Part shown: piece after piece, positions 11,833 to 20,769 of the stretch
Layout of the letters: each line of letters opens with the position of its first letter
Numbering within the stretch: position 1 is the first letter of the stretch
Assembly (NCBI GenBank): GCA_031291825.1
Contig: JARLIG010000002.1
Location: forward strand, 1 to 32,996
Length of the DNA: 32,996 bases
Direction of reading: 5' to 3'
Origin: Minisyncoccota bacterium
GTDB taxonomy: Bacteria; Patescibacteriota; Minisyncoccia; Phycocordibacterales; UBA9973
The notes under the pieces: generated by a model
What the model saw: the letters and a program-made list of their open reading frames with translations, nothing else
What the model was told of the DNA's origin: nothing
The model's database searches: none
Made by a program: the position numbers and the translations under genes

Positions 11833-14244
11833 TTACTTACCTCCAAGCGCCATGATAATCTTGATAACTGTATCAGGATTAAGCGACATACTTTCGATAC
11901 CTTCCGCTACGAGGAATTTTGCAAAATCTGGGTAATCGGATGGAGCCTGACCGCAAATTCCGATATATTTATTTTTTTCTTTACACTTGTGAATGATTTC
12001 AGCAATCAGTTTTTTCACTGCTTCGTTATTTTCGTTGGCAATGTGAGTGACAATTCCAGAATCTCGATCAAGTCCGAGCGTCAGCTGAGTTAAATCATTT
12101 GAACCGATAGACATACCATCAAAAACTTCAAGGAATTGGTCTGCTAAAAGAATATTGGAAGGAATTTCGCACATCACGTAAATTTTTAAGGTACTATCTT
12201 TTGCTCTATCAAGACCATGCTCTTTCATGACATCTATAACCTGCTTCCCTTCTTCTGGTGTACGACAAAATGGAATCATTGGGACGACATTGGTAAAACC
12301 CATATCCTCGCGAACTTTTTTCATCGCCTTACACTCTAGCGCGAAAGCATCTTTGAATTTTGGGTCATAATAACGAGACGCCCCACGCCAGCCCAGCATT
12401 GGATTTTCTTCGTGTGGTTCATATAAGTCTCCACCAAGTAATGTACGATATTCGTTTGTTTTGAAATCAGAGAAACGAATAATAACTGGATGCGGATAAA
12501 ACGTTGCAGCAATTTTGGCAACTCCCAGCGCCAACTCATCGACATAAAACTGCGCTTTATCTTTATAAAGAGGAGTTAAGCGGTCAATATCTTTTAGTAG
12601 TTTAGTGATGTAAGGAGTCTTTTTGCCAGACTTTAACATTTTGTAGTTAAGCAAAGCGTTTGGATGAAAACGAACATGCGACATGATAATAAATTCAAGT
12701 CTGCCCAAGCCCACACCTTGCACAGGCAAATAATAGTTCTTAAACGCTTCGTCGGGTGAACCGATATTGACCATTATCTTGGTTGCTGGAGTTGGTATCT
12801 TATCTAAGTGATGTTCTTCTATTTCAAACGGTAAAATTCCTTCATAAACATTTCCAACTTTTCCAGAAGCGTCTACGGTCACCTCCTTTCCATTTTTTAA
12901 TACTTTCGTGGCATTATCAGAACCGACGATACAAGGAATGCCAAGTTCGCGAGAGACAATCGCGGCATGAGAAGTTCGTCCGCCTTTATCGGTGACAATC
13001 GCGCTCGCAATTTTCATAATTGGCTCCCAGTCTGGGTCAGTAATTTCTGTTACCAACACTTCCCCTTTCTTGAAAGAAGAAATTTGTTTAGCATTGTGTA
13101 AAACTCTGACTTTTCCTGCACCAATTCTTGCACCCACTGCAATACCTTCAACTAAAATTTTGCTAGTCTTTTTTAATTTATATTCACGCAATACATTCTT
13201 GTCTTGCACAGAAGCAACTGTTTCTGGACGAGCCTGAACGATAAACAATTCTCCAGTTTTACCATCTTTAGCCCATTCAATATCCATCGGCTGATAGTGT
13301 CCATCTTTTTTGGAAAAATATTTTTCAATTTGATAACACCACTTGGAAAGCTTTATAACTTCTTCATCAGTTAAAGCAAATTTCTGTTGTTCTGCTGGAG
13401 AAACTTTTTCTGTCTTGGTGCCATTTTTAGCATAAACAAGTTTGATATTTTTCTGACCTATATTTTTCGCAATAATTGGATACTTCACTCCGTTATCTAA
13501 TGAAGGCTTAAAAATAATAAATTCATCTGGAATGACTTCTCCCTGCACAATGAACTCACCTAAACCGTAAATACTATTTATTATAATGACTTTATCAAAA
13601 CCTGTTTCAGTATCAATTGTAAAAGCTACACCAGAAGAAGCTTTGTCTGAGCGAACCATGCATTGAATACCGACGGATAATGCAACATCAAAATGTGAGA
13701 AACCTTTGTCTTGTCGGTAAGAGATAGCTCGATCGGTAAAAAGCGAAGCGATACATTTTTTCGTGGCAACCAAGACATTTGCAATACCAGAAACATTTAA
13801 AAACGTTTCCTGCTCACCAGCGAATGATGCGCCCGGAAGGTCTTCAGCTGTTGCCGAAGAGCGCACAGCCACATCTCTGTTTTTTCCATATTTTTTCTCT
13901 AAGTCTGCATAAGCTTTGGTAATTACCTGATTTAAATCTTCAGGCAAATCAGACTTAAGAATCGCTTCGCGAACTTTTCTTCCATGAGCTTGAAGATTGT
14001 GAATATCTTTTGTATTTAAATCAGCAAGAATTCCTTTGATTTTTTCATCTAATCCAGTTTGTTTGAAAAAATGACGATAAGCGTCAGCAGTCAAAGCAAA
14101 ACCGTCAGGAACATTTACTCCAAGTGGCACAAGGTTAGAAAACATTTCTCCTAATGCTGCATTTTTACCGCCAACCGATGGAACATCCTCGATACGAACC
14201 TCATTGAACCACTTAACAAAATCTCCTGTTTTTTCTTCTGACAT
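11833..14244 (-). CDS. ppsA: Phosphoenolpyruvate synthase (pyruvate, water dikinase)
   Basis: 803 residues from ATG 14244; an in-frame ATG at 14262 would add six. The protein has the three expected parts. The N-terminal ATP-grasp domain includes VGGKNAALGEM and VRSSATAEDLPGASFAGEQET. The swivelling phosphohistidine domain has GGRTSHAAIVSRELG, with the catalytic histidine near residue 426. The C-terminal PEP/pyruvate TIM barrel has FDGMSIGSNDLTQLTLGLDRD and GICGQAPSD (cysteine near 764). It interconverts pyruvate and PEP with ATP and water; in fermenting CPR-type cells it may stand in for pyruvate kinase. It begins 39 nt after the eno stop (21 nt for the ATG at 14262) on the same strand, so the two steps around PEP are co-transcribed. 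Confidence 0.96.
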   Translation of the reverse strand: MSEEKTGDFVKWFNEVRIEDVPSVGGKNAALGEMFSNLVPLGVNVPDGFALTADAYRHFFKQTGLDEKIKGILADLNTKDIHNLQAHGRKVREAILKSDLPEDLNQVITKAYADLEKKYGKNRDVAVRSSATAEDLPGASFAGEQETFLNVSGIANVLVATKKCIASLFTDRAISYRQDKGFSHFDVALSVGIQCMVRSDKASSGVAFTIDTETGFDKVIIINSIYGLGEFIVQGEVIPDEFIIFKPSLDNGVKYPIIAKNIGQKNIKLVYAKNGTKTEKVSPAEQQKFALTDEEVIKLSKWCYQIEKYFSKKDGHYQPMDIEWAKDGKTGELFIVQARPETVASVQDKNVLREYKLKKTSKILVEGIAVGARIGAGKVRVLHNAKQISSFKKGEVLVTEITDPDWEPIMKIASAIVTDKGGRTSHAAIVSRELGIPCIVGSDNATKVLKNGKEVTVDASGKVGNVYEGILPFEIEEHHLDKIPTPATKIMVNIGSPDEAFKNYYLPVQGVGLGRLEFIIMSHVRFHPNALLNYKMLKSGKKTPYITKLLKDIDRLTPLYKDKAQFYVDELALGVAKIAATFYPHPVIIRFSDFKTNEYRTLLGGDLYEPHEENPMLGWRGASRYYDPKFKDAFALECKAMKKVREDMGFTNVVPMIPFCRTPEEGKQVIDVMKEHGLDRAKDSTLKIYVMCEIPSNILLADQFLEVFDGMSIGSNDLTQLTLGLDRDSGIVTHIANENNEAVKKLIAEIIHKCKEKNKYIGICGQAPSDYPDFAKFLVAEGIESMSLNPDTVIKIIMALGGK

Positions 14245-14283
14245 AAATAATTTTCGACCCATGCTTTTAACATGAGTAATTTA

Positions 14284-15504
14284 TTAATAATTAGTAATTT
14301 TTTCTAACCTAGCATATTTTACCATTCTTTCTGGTTTTATGGGAGAACCAGCCTTCATTCCAAAACAATTAAATGCAAAAGCAAGGTCTGCAATAAAATC
14401 ATCGTTTGTTTCTCCGCTTCTATGAGACACAATAAGCTCAATATTGTTTTCGCGCGCTAATTGCATCGTTTCCAACGTTTCAGTCAGTGTGCCGATTTGA
14501 TTTGGTTTAATTATCATCGCATTAATACTGCCTTCTTTTATCGCTTCTTTGAGAAGTAAGACATTGGTGACAGTTAAATCGTCTCCAACCACAAAAAGAT
14601 TTTTATTACTATCTTTCAATTGCTTAAAATCACTAAAACTTTCCTCATCGAATGGGTCTTCAATAGAAAGTAAATTAAATTCTTTAATTAGAGATTTATA
14701 AATATCCATCAGTTCATATTTGGAAATTTCTTTATCTTCAACTTTATATTTACCATCTTTGTAAAAAGAAGAAGAAGCCACATCAAGAGCTAATCGCACC
14801 TTCCCTTCCAAATTATTTTCTTTAATTGCCTCTGTTAAATACAAAAGCGGTTTTCTGATATCAGAAATTTGTGGAGCATAACCACCTTCATCCCCTAAAA
14901 CTAGCGAAGCTTCGCCTAATTCTTTGCCGATAATTTCTTTCAGAGATTTTTGAATTTTAATTCCAATTTCCACTGCTTCTTTTATATTTTCTGTATCCGG
15001 CACGACATGGTATTCCTGAAAAGCTAAATCATTTTTAGCGTGTTTTCCTCCATTAATCAAATTCATGTACAAATAAGGAACTTTTCGAGAAGGTTTAATC
15101 TCTGCCAGTGTTCGCAAATGTTCATATGTTTCTATACCTTGAGCAAGGGCCGCAACCTTGGCACAAGCGATAGAAACTCCAATCATTGAATTTCCACCTA
15201 AGTTATCTTTATTGTCCGTACCATCTAACTTAATCATAATTCTATCTATTTCTTTTTGATTCAAAACATCTTTACCGACTAAAGCTCCTGCAATAATTTT
15301 ATTTACTTTTTCAATTGCGTTGTTTACTCCTTTTCCGTCAGCGTCGCGCAACTCATGCGCTTCATGAGCGCCAGTAGAAGCGCCAGACGGCACAGAAAAA
15401 CTATCAGAAACATCTCCAACCCAAACTGTAACTTTGAGTGTTGGATTACCACGTGAATCTTTTATTTCTTCGGCTAAAATTTTACTAATAGAGTATTTTT
15501 CCAT
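14284..15504 (-). CDS. eno: Enolase
   Basis: 406 residues, near normal length. It interconverts 2-phosphoglycerate and PEP. The N-terminal domain carries DSRGNPTLKV and the mobile loop SGASTGAHEAHELRD. In the barrel I see the catalytic E206 (LGDEGGYAP), metal ligands D241, E282 (SIEDPFDE) and D308 (GDDL), catalytic K333 (IIKPNQIGT) and VSHRSGET. It heads an eno-ppsA pair on the minus strand. A TAAAAT hexamer ends 10 nt before the ATG in the short gap shared with the divergent pyrD, so a near-leaderless message is likely. No oddity is seen. Confidence 0.97.
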   Translation of the reverse strand: MEKYSISKILAEEIKDSRGNPTLKVTVWVGDVSDSFSVPSGASTGAHEAHELRDADGKGVNNAIEKVNKIIAGALVGKDVLNQKEIDRIMIKLDGTDNKDNLGGNSMIGVSIACAKVAALAQGIETYEHLRTLAEIKPSRKVPYLYMNLINGGKHAKNDLAFQEYHVVPDTENIKEAVEIGIKIQKSLKEIIGKELGEASLVLGDEGGYAPQISDIRKPLLYLTEAIKENNLEGKVRLALDVASSSFYKDGKYKVEDKEISKYELMDIYKSLIKEFNLLSIEDPFDEESFSDFKQLKDSNKNLFVVGDDLTVTNVLLLKEAIKEGSINAMIIKPNQIGTLTETLETMQLARENNIELIVSHRSGETNDDFIADLAFAFNCFGMKAGSPIKPERMVKYARLEKITNY

Positions 15505-15548
15505 TACGCTTTTAATTTTACCATATTTTTGCTACCATTAAAACAAAT

Positions 15549-16679
15549 ATGAAAGATACCCTAATTAGTGTCCGAAACCGCGCATTGCGGACAGTTTATA
15601 AGTGGATTTTAAAACCCATTCTTTTCCAGTTCGACGCAGAATTGATCCATGATTCGTTTATTAAAATAGGACAAACTATCGGAAAATCTGTTATTACACG
15701 AAAGATATCAAGCTTTTTCTGTAATTACAAAGAATCTTCTTTGGAACAAAATATTGCAAGTCTAAATTTTGTAAATCCACTAGGACTTGCAGCTGGCTTC
15801 GACTATGAAGGAAGATTAACGGAAACCATGCCTGAAATAGGTTTTGGTTTTGAAACTATCGGAACAATTACCAATTATCCTTATGGGGGGAATATTAAAC
15901 CTCGGCTAGGCAGACTACCTAAGTCGCGCTCACTTTTAGTTAATAAGGGGTTTAAAAATCTTGGCATCCATAAAACTTTAGAAAACCTTGTTGGGAAAAA
16001 ATTTAAAATCCCAGTCGGATTAAGTATTGGTGTTACTAATACTTCTTCCCTTTCCAATCAAAAAGAAGCAATTTTAGACATTGTAAATGCATTTAAAGTA
16101 GCCGAAAATTATAAAATTCCTTTTAGCTATTATGAATTAAATATTAGCTGTCCAAATTTACAAACTAGTGTTGAATTTTATTCAGCAACCAATCTAGAAG
16201 AACTTTTAAGTGCCGTAACAAAAAACAAATTAAGTAAACCATTATTTATAAAAATGCCCATAGATAAAACAGATACCGAGGTATTAGAAATGCTAGAAGT
16301 TATTTTAAAATATGGAGTTACTGGTGTAATTTTCGGAAATTTACAAAAAAATAAACAAGACCCAACACTAGACCCTAAAGAAGTAGCTCTGTTTTCCAAA
16401 GGAAACTTTAGCGGAAAACCAACTGAAAAAAGATCTAATGAGTTAATTTCTCTTACTTACAAAACATGTGGCGGTAAAATCATAATAATTGGCTGTGGTG
16501 GAGTATTTAATGCAGATGATGCTTACAAGAAGATAAAGCTCGGAGCCAGCCTCGTACAGCTTATAACGGGCATGATATTTGAAGGTCCACAAGTAATCAG
16601 CGACATAAATCTCGGCCTCGTAAAACTCCTCAAAAAAGACAGCTATAAAAATATCTCCGAAGCAATTGGAAAAGACTAA
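15549..16679 (+). CDS. pyrD: Dihydroorotate dehydrogenase (class 2-like)
   Basis: 376 residues. An N-terminal extension of about 50 residues with helical YKWILKPILFQFDAELIHDSF resembles the membrane-associating part of class 2 enzymes, which pass electrons to quinone. The FMN barrel follows: NPLGLAAGFDYEGRL, VNKGFKNLG, NISCPN, and IIIIGCGGVFNADDAYKKI with GASLVQLITGMI at the end. Class 2 enzymes use serine as catalytic base in the NISSPN motif; here the matching residue is C201, as in class 1 enzymes. The protein would oxidise dihydroorotate to orotate in pyrimidine synthesis. No other pyrimidine gene is nearby. It is divergent from eno. Confidence 0.9.
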   Translation: MKDTLISVRNRALRTVYKWILKPILFQFDAELIHDSFIKIGQTIGKSVITRKISSFFCNYKESSLEQNIASLNFVNPLGLAAGFDYEGRLTETMPEIGFGFETIGTITNYPYGGNIKPRLGRLPKSRSLLVNKGFKNLGIHKTLENLVGKKFKIPVGLSIGVTNTSSLSNQKEAILDIVNAFKVAENYKIPFSYYELNISCPNLQTSVEFYSATNLEELLSAVTKNKLSKPLFIKMPIDKTDTEVLEMLEVILKYGVTGVIFGNLQKNKQDPTLDPKEVALFSKGNFSGKPTEKRSNELISLTYKTCGGKIIIIGCGGVFNADDAYKKIKLGASLVQLITGMIFEGPQVISDINLGLVKLLKKDSYKNISEAIGKD

Positions 16680-16691
16680 TTAAATATTAGT
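16675..16691. terminator. Weak hairpin at the pyrD / surface-protein convergence
   Basis: ACTAAT (16675-16680) pairs with ATTAGT (16686-16691) around a 5-nt loop, followed by TTT on the plus strand. It overlaps both convergent stop codons. The stem is short and AT-rich. Confidence 0.3.
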
Positions 16692-17607
16692 TTTGCTGAT
16701 TCAAAACCTCTCTGGTCTTTGGCCCCACCTGTCCATACCCAGCAATACCAGGTTTAGCAATTTTATGTTTGACTTGAAAAACTTCTACTGCCTTCAGAGT
16801 GATTGCACCAAATTGACTATCTTGTTTAAGATTTAAGAATTTTTGAAGTTCTTTTACTTCATTCCCCCTAGAACCTAACTTTAGTAACTTAGTGAATTTA
16901 AATTTAGTTGTTTGTGATGAAGGTGTTTGTGTTAAGTTTGTTGAAATTGTTGTAATATTATTAACACAAGATTCCCCCGTTGTGGTACTAAAACCAGTAG
17001 TTCTATTGTCACAGCCAGAAAGATTTGCGGGAGGCGGAGTTGTTGGAGCAACTGTTGGCAGTAGCGGAGTTGTGGGAATAATAGCTGGAATAACCATAGC
17101 TGGTGTAGTAGTTGGTGGAACATAAGTTAACTGCCCTCCACCACTGCCTTGAGGAGATCTAAGTGACATGGGACGCCAGTCTGTTTCAACATCACAATTA
17201 GCACAATCAAAAGAAATGCGTCCCGCAGTAGTGTCAGCATCTCCAATTATACCAGTAAATTTACCCGAACTATTTATTTCTGCCCCAGAGAAATTAATCC
17301 AACCCACATTCTGACCCCAAGCGTAACCCGAGAGATTTCCACTACCATCGTTAACTACTCCACCCATGTTTGGATTTAAGTTAATCCACCCATAGGTTTG
17401 AGACCAGATGTTTCCAGTAAGACCAGCATCAGTGACCGTTACATCATTATTGGCAGTAAAGTTTATCCAGGCCAAATTTTCTCCCCAGGCTAGGTTGTGA
17501 GTAGGATCTATGGTGCCATTGGTTGTGGAAGCAGAAACGAAAAAAGGAAATAAAAATATAATGAAAAATATTATATAAACACTATATTTCTGTTTTTGAT
17601 TAATCAT
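16687..17607 (-). CDS. Secreted protein with GWINF repeats and C-terminal peptidoglycan-binding domain
   Basis: 306 residues from ATG 17607; a TTG two codons upstream is the alternative. Residues about 8-27 form a signal peptide (YIIFFIIFLFPFFVSAS). Three related units follow: ENLAWINF, TYGWINLNP and GQNVGWINFSG, then FDCANCDVETDWRP with a likely disulphide. A long threonine/proline linker leads to a C-terminal PG_binding_1 domain (about 235-303; LGSRGNEVKELQKFL, VGPKTREVLNQ). The layout suggests an exported protein held to peptidoglycan with a repeat domain displayed outside. GWINF-type proteins are frequent in Parcubacteria, but their function is unknown to me. It lies downstream of the beta-helix protein gene on the same strand. 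Confidence 0.8.
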   Translation of the reverse strand: MINQKQKYSVYIIFFIIFLFPFFVSASTTNGTIDPTHNLAWGENLAWINFTANNDVTVTDAGLTGNIWSQTYGWINLNPNMGGVVNDGSGNLSGYAWGQNVGWINFSGAEINSSGKFTGIIGDADTTAGRISFDCANCDVETDWRPMSLRSPQGSGGGQLTYVPPTTTPAMVIPAIIPTTPLLPTVAPTTPPPANLSGCDNRTTGFSTTTGESCVNNITTISTNLTQTPSSQTTKFKFTKLLKLGSRGNEVKELQKFLNLKQDSQFGAITLKAVEVFQVKHKIAKPGIAGYGQVGPKTREVLNQQN

Positions 17608-17679
17608 AAACAATAAAAATCAATTTATTACTACTCTGTATTATTGTGTTTCCGTAATTCCATGCGACTAAAACCATAT

Positions 17680-20643
17680 TTAATAGCTTTGACAACTAAA
17701 ATTTACCACATCCCCACTTACTGTTGTCCCTGATAGTGTTGCTGTGGATGTTGTTGAAGCAGATTGGTGAATAACATCTGCTGGAGTGGTTAAGTCGTTT
17801 GCTGTACAAGACCAGCCGTTGGGAACGGTGCCAGAAAGTCCTGTTGCTCCATTGAAAGTTAAAGCCACAGTGCAAGTTCCTGTTGTACCTGAAGCATAAC
17901 TTCCGGCCTTTGCGCCACCTGTAGCTGAAGTAGCTGAACATCCTGACATGGTAAATAATGTTCCTAGGTCTACTCCCATGTTGTTCTGAAAAGAACTTGC
18001 TGTAACTGTTCCGAGCAAATCTACTGATCCAGTACCATTACCAGTCAAATCATTACCAGTGATGGTTGCACTCGTAAGTGTCTTACTGGTATTTATATAT
18101 AACCCATATTTTTGATAATTACTTCCTGTATCATCATAGGCGCGATTACCTTCAATGATAATATCGCTTATGTTGCTATCTATAGAAATTCCAGCTTGTC
18201 TATATGCTGTTCCAGTTGTAAGTCCATTATCAGTTAAAATGTTATTAGCTATAATTACATTACTAGCAGGATTTTCAAATGCAATTCCTGGACCTCCATT
18301 ATTAGATATAGTATTTCCATTTATGTTTACACCACTCATTGCCGTTCCAGTTGTTTTACCATAAATACCGATTCCACACCCAGAACATAATTGTCCATTG
18401 CCGACAGTTTTATTTATAACATTTCCACTAATAGTTAAATTGGCTTTTAATGTTCCAGAAGGAGCTGCTCCAGAATAATCAACTAAAACACCACCTGCTG
18501 TAGCAGAGATATAATTTCCTGCGATAACTGACTGAACTCCAGCACCAGAATTAAGAGTTCCACCATCTTGATTGATTCCATACCATGCTTGACTATTTCC
18601 ATTTCCAGTAATTGTATTACCTGTAATAGTCATTCCTATGCTACCAGAATTTCCTATCCCTCCTGTTGGCGTTCCATCAGATGAAGTGCTTAAAGAACCT
18701 TCAATAATCGTGTTACCTGTTACTGTTGCCGAACCTACTAATGTTGATGAACTTTGAGCTTCTAAAAATATTCCATAGTGAGCTGGATTGACAATGTAAT
18801 TATTAGAAAGAACATAACCCTCTTTGTTGCTTCCCGAAACACCTTCACCGATACCATTACCTCCAGCACCATTCACCGCAAGACGACCACAATTATAAAG
18901 CATATTATTTGTAACAATTGAACCCATAGCTCCATCTGTTGCAACACAAGTTGCTGGAGAATTTATTATTTCCATGTGGTCAACTACGGATTCTTGTGAA
19001 CTTTGAAATAAAATTGCTTTTGCACTTACTGAATAAGTTGCATCAGTTGCAGCTGTTAGGTCAATAGTAAAATCACGCCATTGATTATTTATTAGCGTTA
19101 CAAGTTTAGGATATACACCCCCATTAGTCACAAAAGCTCCATTTGTCATATCAGAAGTTGAAATCCATTTCACAATAGATTTTCCAGCACCAAGACCAAC
19201 AAAACTGACATTGTTGTCTACAATTATAGAACTACTAATAACACACATTCCTAAGGGAAATGTTACAACCCCACCACCAGTTGTAGAAACTGTGGAAGCT
19301 ACCGCTGCTGTGTCAGTGGCTTGAATAGCTGCTGTATCGTCAGTGCCAAAAGTCGCCATAGCAGTACCAGCGGAATTGGCGTATATCATATTGGTATTCA
19401 AAGTCGCATTACCACCAGATACACTAATAATTGTGGTATTTATAGGATTAACAAAAGTAACGCTGGTACTAGGAGAGCCGCTCATTAGATATTTACTTAA
19501 TTGAACCCCACTAGAAGCTCCAGTATAAACAGCGGTAAATCCATCTTGAACAAGCGTTCCAGGTGCTATGGTTGAACCTACAACTTGTTGTCCAACAAAG
19601 ATACCAGTTCCATTAGGCAGACCACTTACAAAATTAGAATAAGTTGCTGCAGTCTTTGTTACTGATGTTCCAGCATAAATTGTGATAAGTTTTCCAATAT
19701 CTTTTCCTGTAAATTGATAAGAAGCACTTGAAATTACGGGGCTACCAGATGTAGTTGTAATATCAGTAAGAGTTTGACCATCACATTTTGCTCCATAATT
19801 AGTAACATACAATCTTGGTAATCCTTGAAGGTTTGCCAAGGCTGCCTGTGCCGAAGTTGCGCCTGTGCCACCACCAGATATATTAAGAAGATTGCCAGGT
19901 CCATAACTACCACCTGAAATTGTCATATCTCCACTTCCAAGAATAGAATTTCCATTAATGGTCTTAATATTAGTTCCAGAAGTAAGTGCATCCTGTTTTA
20001 AAGCCAATTGATCATACAAAAGTTTAGCGGAAGGATATTGAGTGTCTGTGGAAGAACTAGAGATAGAAGTAACTTTGCTGGCAGAATCTTCTGGAACATA
20101 GCCAATGTTAGTATTTAAGGTATTCCAATTAGCTGTTGTTTGTCCAGGAGCATCTATGTTAGCAATGATCGTATTACCAACTACTTCTGAAATTCCTCCG
20201 AGGGTTCCAGCTACTGAAAGTACCCAAGTATCTCCTTTTTTTACAGACCCATCATCAGCAGAGCCTCCAGTGGAGGGAAAAATATTACTGGAAGCATCAT
20301 AAGCACCTCGATAATTCAAAAGTCCAGACACCAAACTATCGGCATAATCTTTAACAGCTTTGACACTGGGATATTTAGTATCAGAAGTACCGTCAGCAAT
20401 TACACTAGTGGATTTATTTATCGTATCTTCTTTCCCAGCTATGGCTGCTGCTACATCCGATGCTCCGTAAAGTTGTACAGTACAATCAGGATCAGATGGA
20501 AGACAATTAGGGGTTAAGGTTTGACCTGGGATATATAATGGAGATGCATAGATAACACCACCTCCACAAAAAATCAAGAAAAAAACAAAAGTTAATTGTA
20601 TAAAAGAGTGAAAATTAGAAGTATGAAATATTTTTTTACTCAT
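17680..20643 (-). CDS. Large secreted surface protein with tail-fibre-like repeats and a right-handed beta-helix
   Basis: 987 residues. The signal peptide is about 13-34 (FIQLTFVFFLIFCGGGVIYA), followed by the PGQTLTPNC..DPDC motif seen at the mature N-terminus of many CPR exported proteins. Residues about 60-250 carry phage-tail-fibre-like units: TSDTKYPSVKAVKDYADS, later TDTQYPSAKLLYDQLALK and NGNSILGSGDMTISGG. From about 270 a pectate-lyase-like start (YVTNYGAKCDGQTLTD) leads into a long right-handed beta-helix with many N-x-I-x-x-N rungs (about 480-870). The last 100 residues (GTCTVALTFNGATGLSG to FSCQSY) form a separate cysteine-containing domain. It is probably an adhesin or glycan-binding or -cleaving appendage; no catalytic residues can be assigned. 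Confidence 0.8.
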   Translation of the reverse strand: MSKKIFHTSNFHSFIQLTFVFFLIFCGGGVIYASPLYIPGQTLTPNCLPSDPDCTVQLYGASDVAAAIAGKEDTINKSTSVIADGTSDTKYPSVKAVKDYADSLVSGLLNYRGAYDASSNIFPSTGGSADDGSVKKGDTWVLSVAGTLGGISEVVGNTIIANIDAPGQTTANWNTLNTNIGYVPEDSASKVTSISSSSTDTQYPSAKLLYDQLALKQDALTSGTNIKTINGNSILGSGDMTISGGSYGPGNLLNISGGGTGATSAQAALANLQGLPRLYVTNYGAKCDGQTLTDITTTSGSPVISSASYQFTGKDIGKLITIYAGTSVTKTAATYSNFVSGLPNGTGIFVGQQVVGSTIAPGTLVQDGFTAVYTGASSGVQLSKYLMSGSPSTSVTFVNPINTTIISVSGGNATLNTNMIYANSAGTAMATFGTDDTAAIQATDTAAVASTVSTTGGGVVTFPLGMCVISSSIIVDNNVSFVGLGAGKSIVKWISTSDMTNGAFVTNGGVYPKLVTLINNQWRDFTIDLTAATDATYSVSAKAILFQSSQESVVDHMEIINSPATCVATDGAMGSIVTNNMLYNCGRLAVNGAGGNGIGEGVSGSNKEGYVLSNNYIVNPAHYGIFLEAQSSSTLVGSATVTGNTIIEGSLSTSSDGTPTGGIGNSGSIGMTITGNTITGNGNSQAWYGINQDGGTLNSGAGVQSVIAGNYISATAGGVLVDYSGAAPSGTLKANLTISGNVINKTVGNGQLCSGCGIGIYGKTTGTAMSGVNINGNTISNNGGPGIAFENPASNVIIANNILTDNGLTTGTAYRQAGISIDSNISDIIIEGNRAYDDTGSNYQKYGLYINTSKTLTSATITGNDLTGNGTGSVDLLGTVTASSFQNNMGVDLGTLFTMSGCSATSATGGAKAGSYASGTTGTCTVALTFNGATGLSGTVPNGWSCTANDLTTPADVIHQSASTTSTATLSGTTVSGDVVNFSCQSY

Positions 20644-20678
20644 ATTAGAAATTAACTATTTTAATAGTAACTTTGTTC

Positions 20679-20707
20679 ATCATACTCCCTCATCAGAACT
20701 TTAGCAA
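20679..20707 (-). promoter_or_regulatory. Promoter of the beta-helix protein
   Basis: On the minus strand TTGCTA (20702-20707) and TATGAT (20679-20684) are 17 bp apart, and the ATG is about 35 nt downstream. A short palindrome, AACTATT/AATAGTT-like, lies in the leader at about 20653-20668. Confidence 0.5.
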
Positions 20708-20734
20708 ATGGAAATTGATATAAATAGAAAGTAG

Positions 20735-20767
20735 CTCCAGACGTTGGACGTCTGGAGGTTTATCCAC
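20735..20767 (-). repeat. Dispersed palindromic repeat, intergenic copy B
   Basis: A perfect 10-bp inverted repeat CTCCAGACGT/ACGTCTGGAG with a 3-nt loop (20735-20757) is extended by 20748-20767, the inverse of 2627-2646. It ends 2 nt before the stop codon of the glycerate kinase gene. Confidence 0.8.
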
Positions 20768-20769
20768 AC

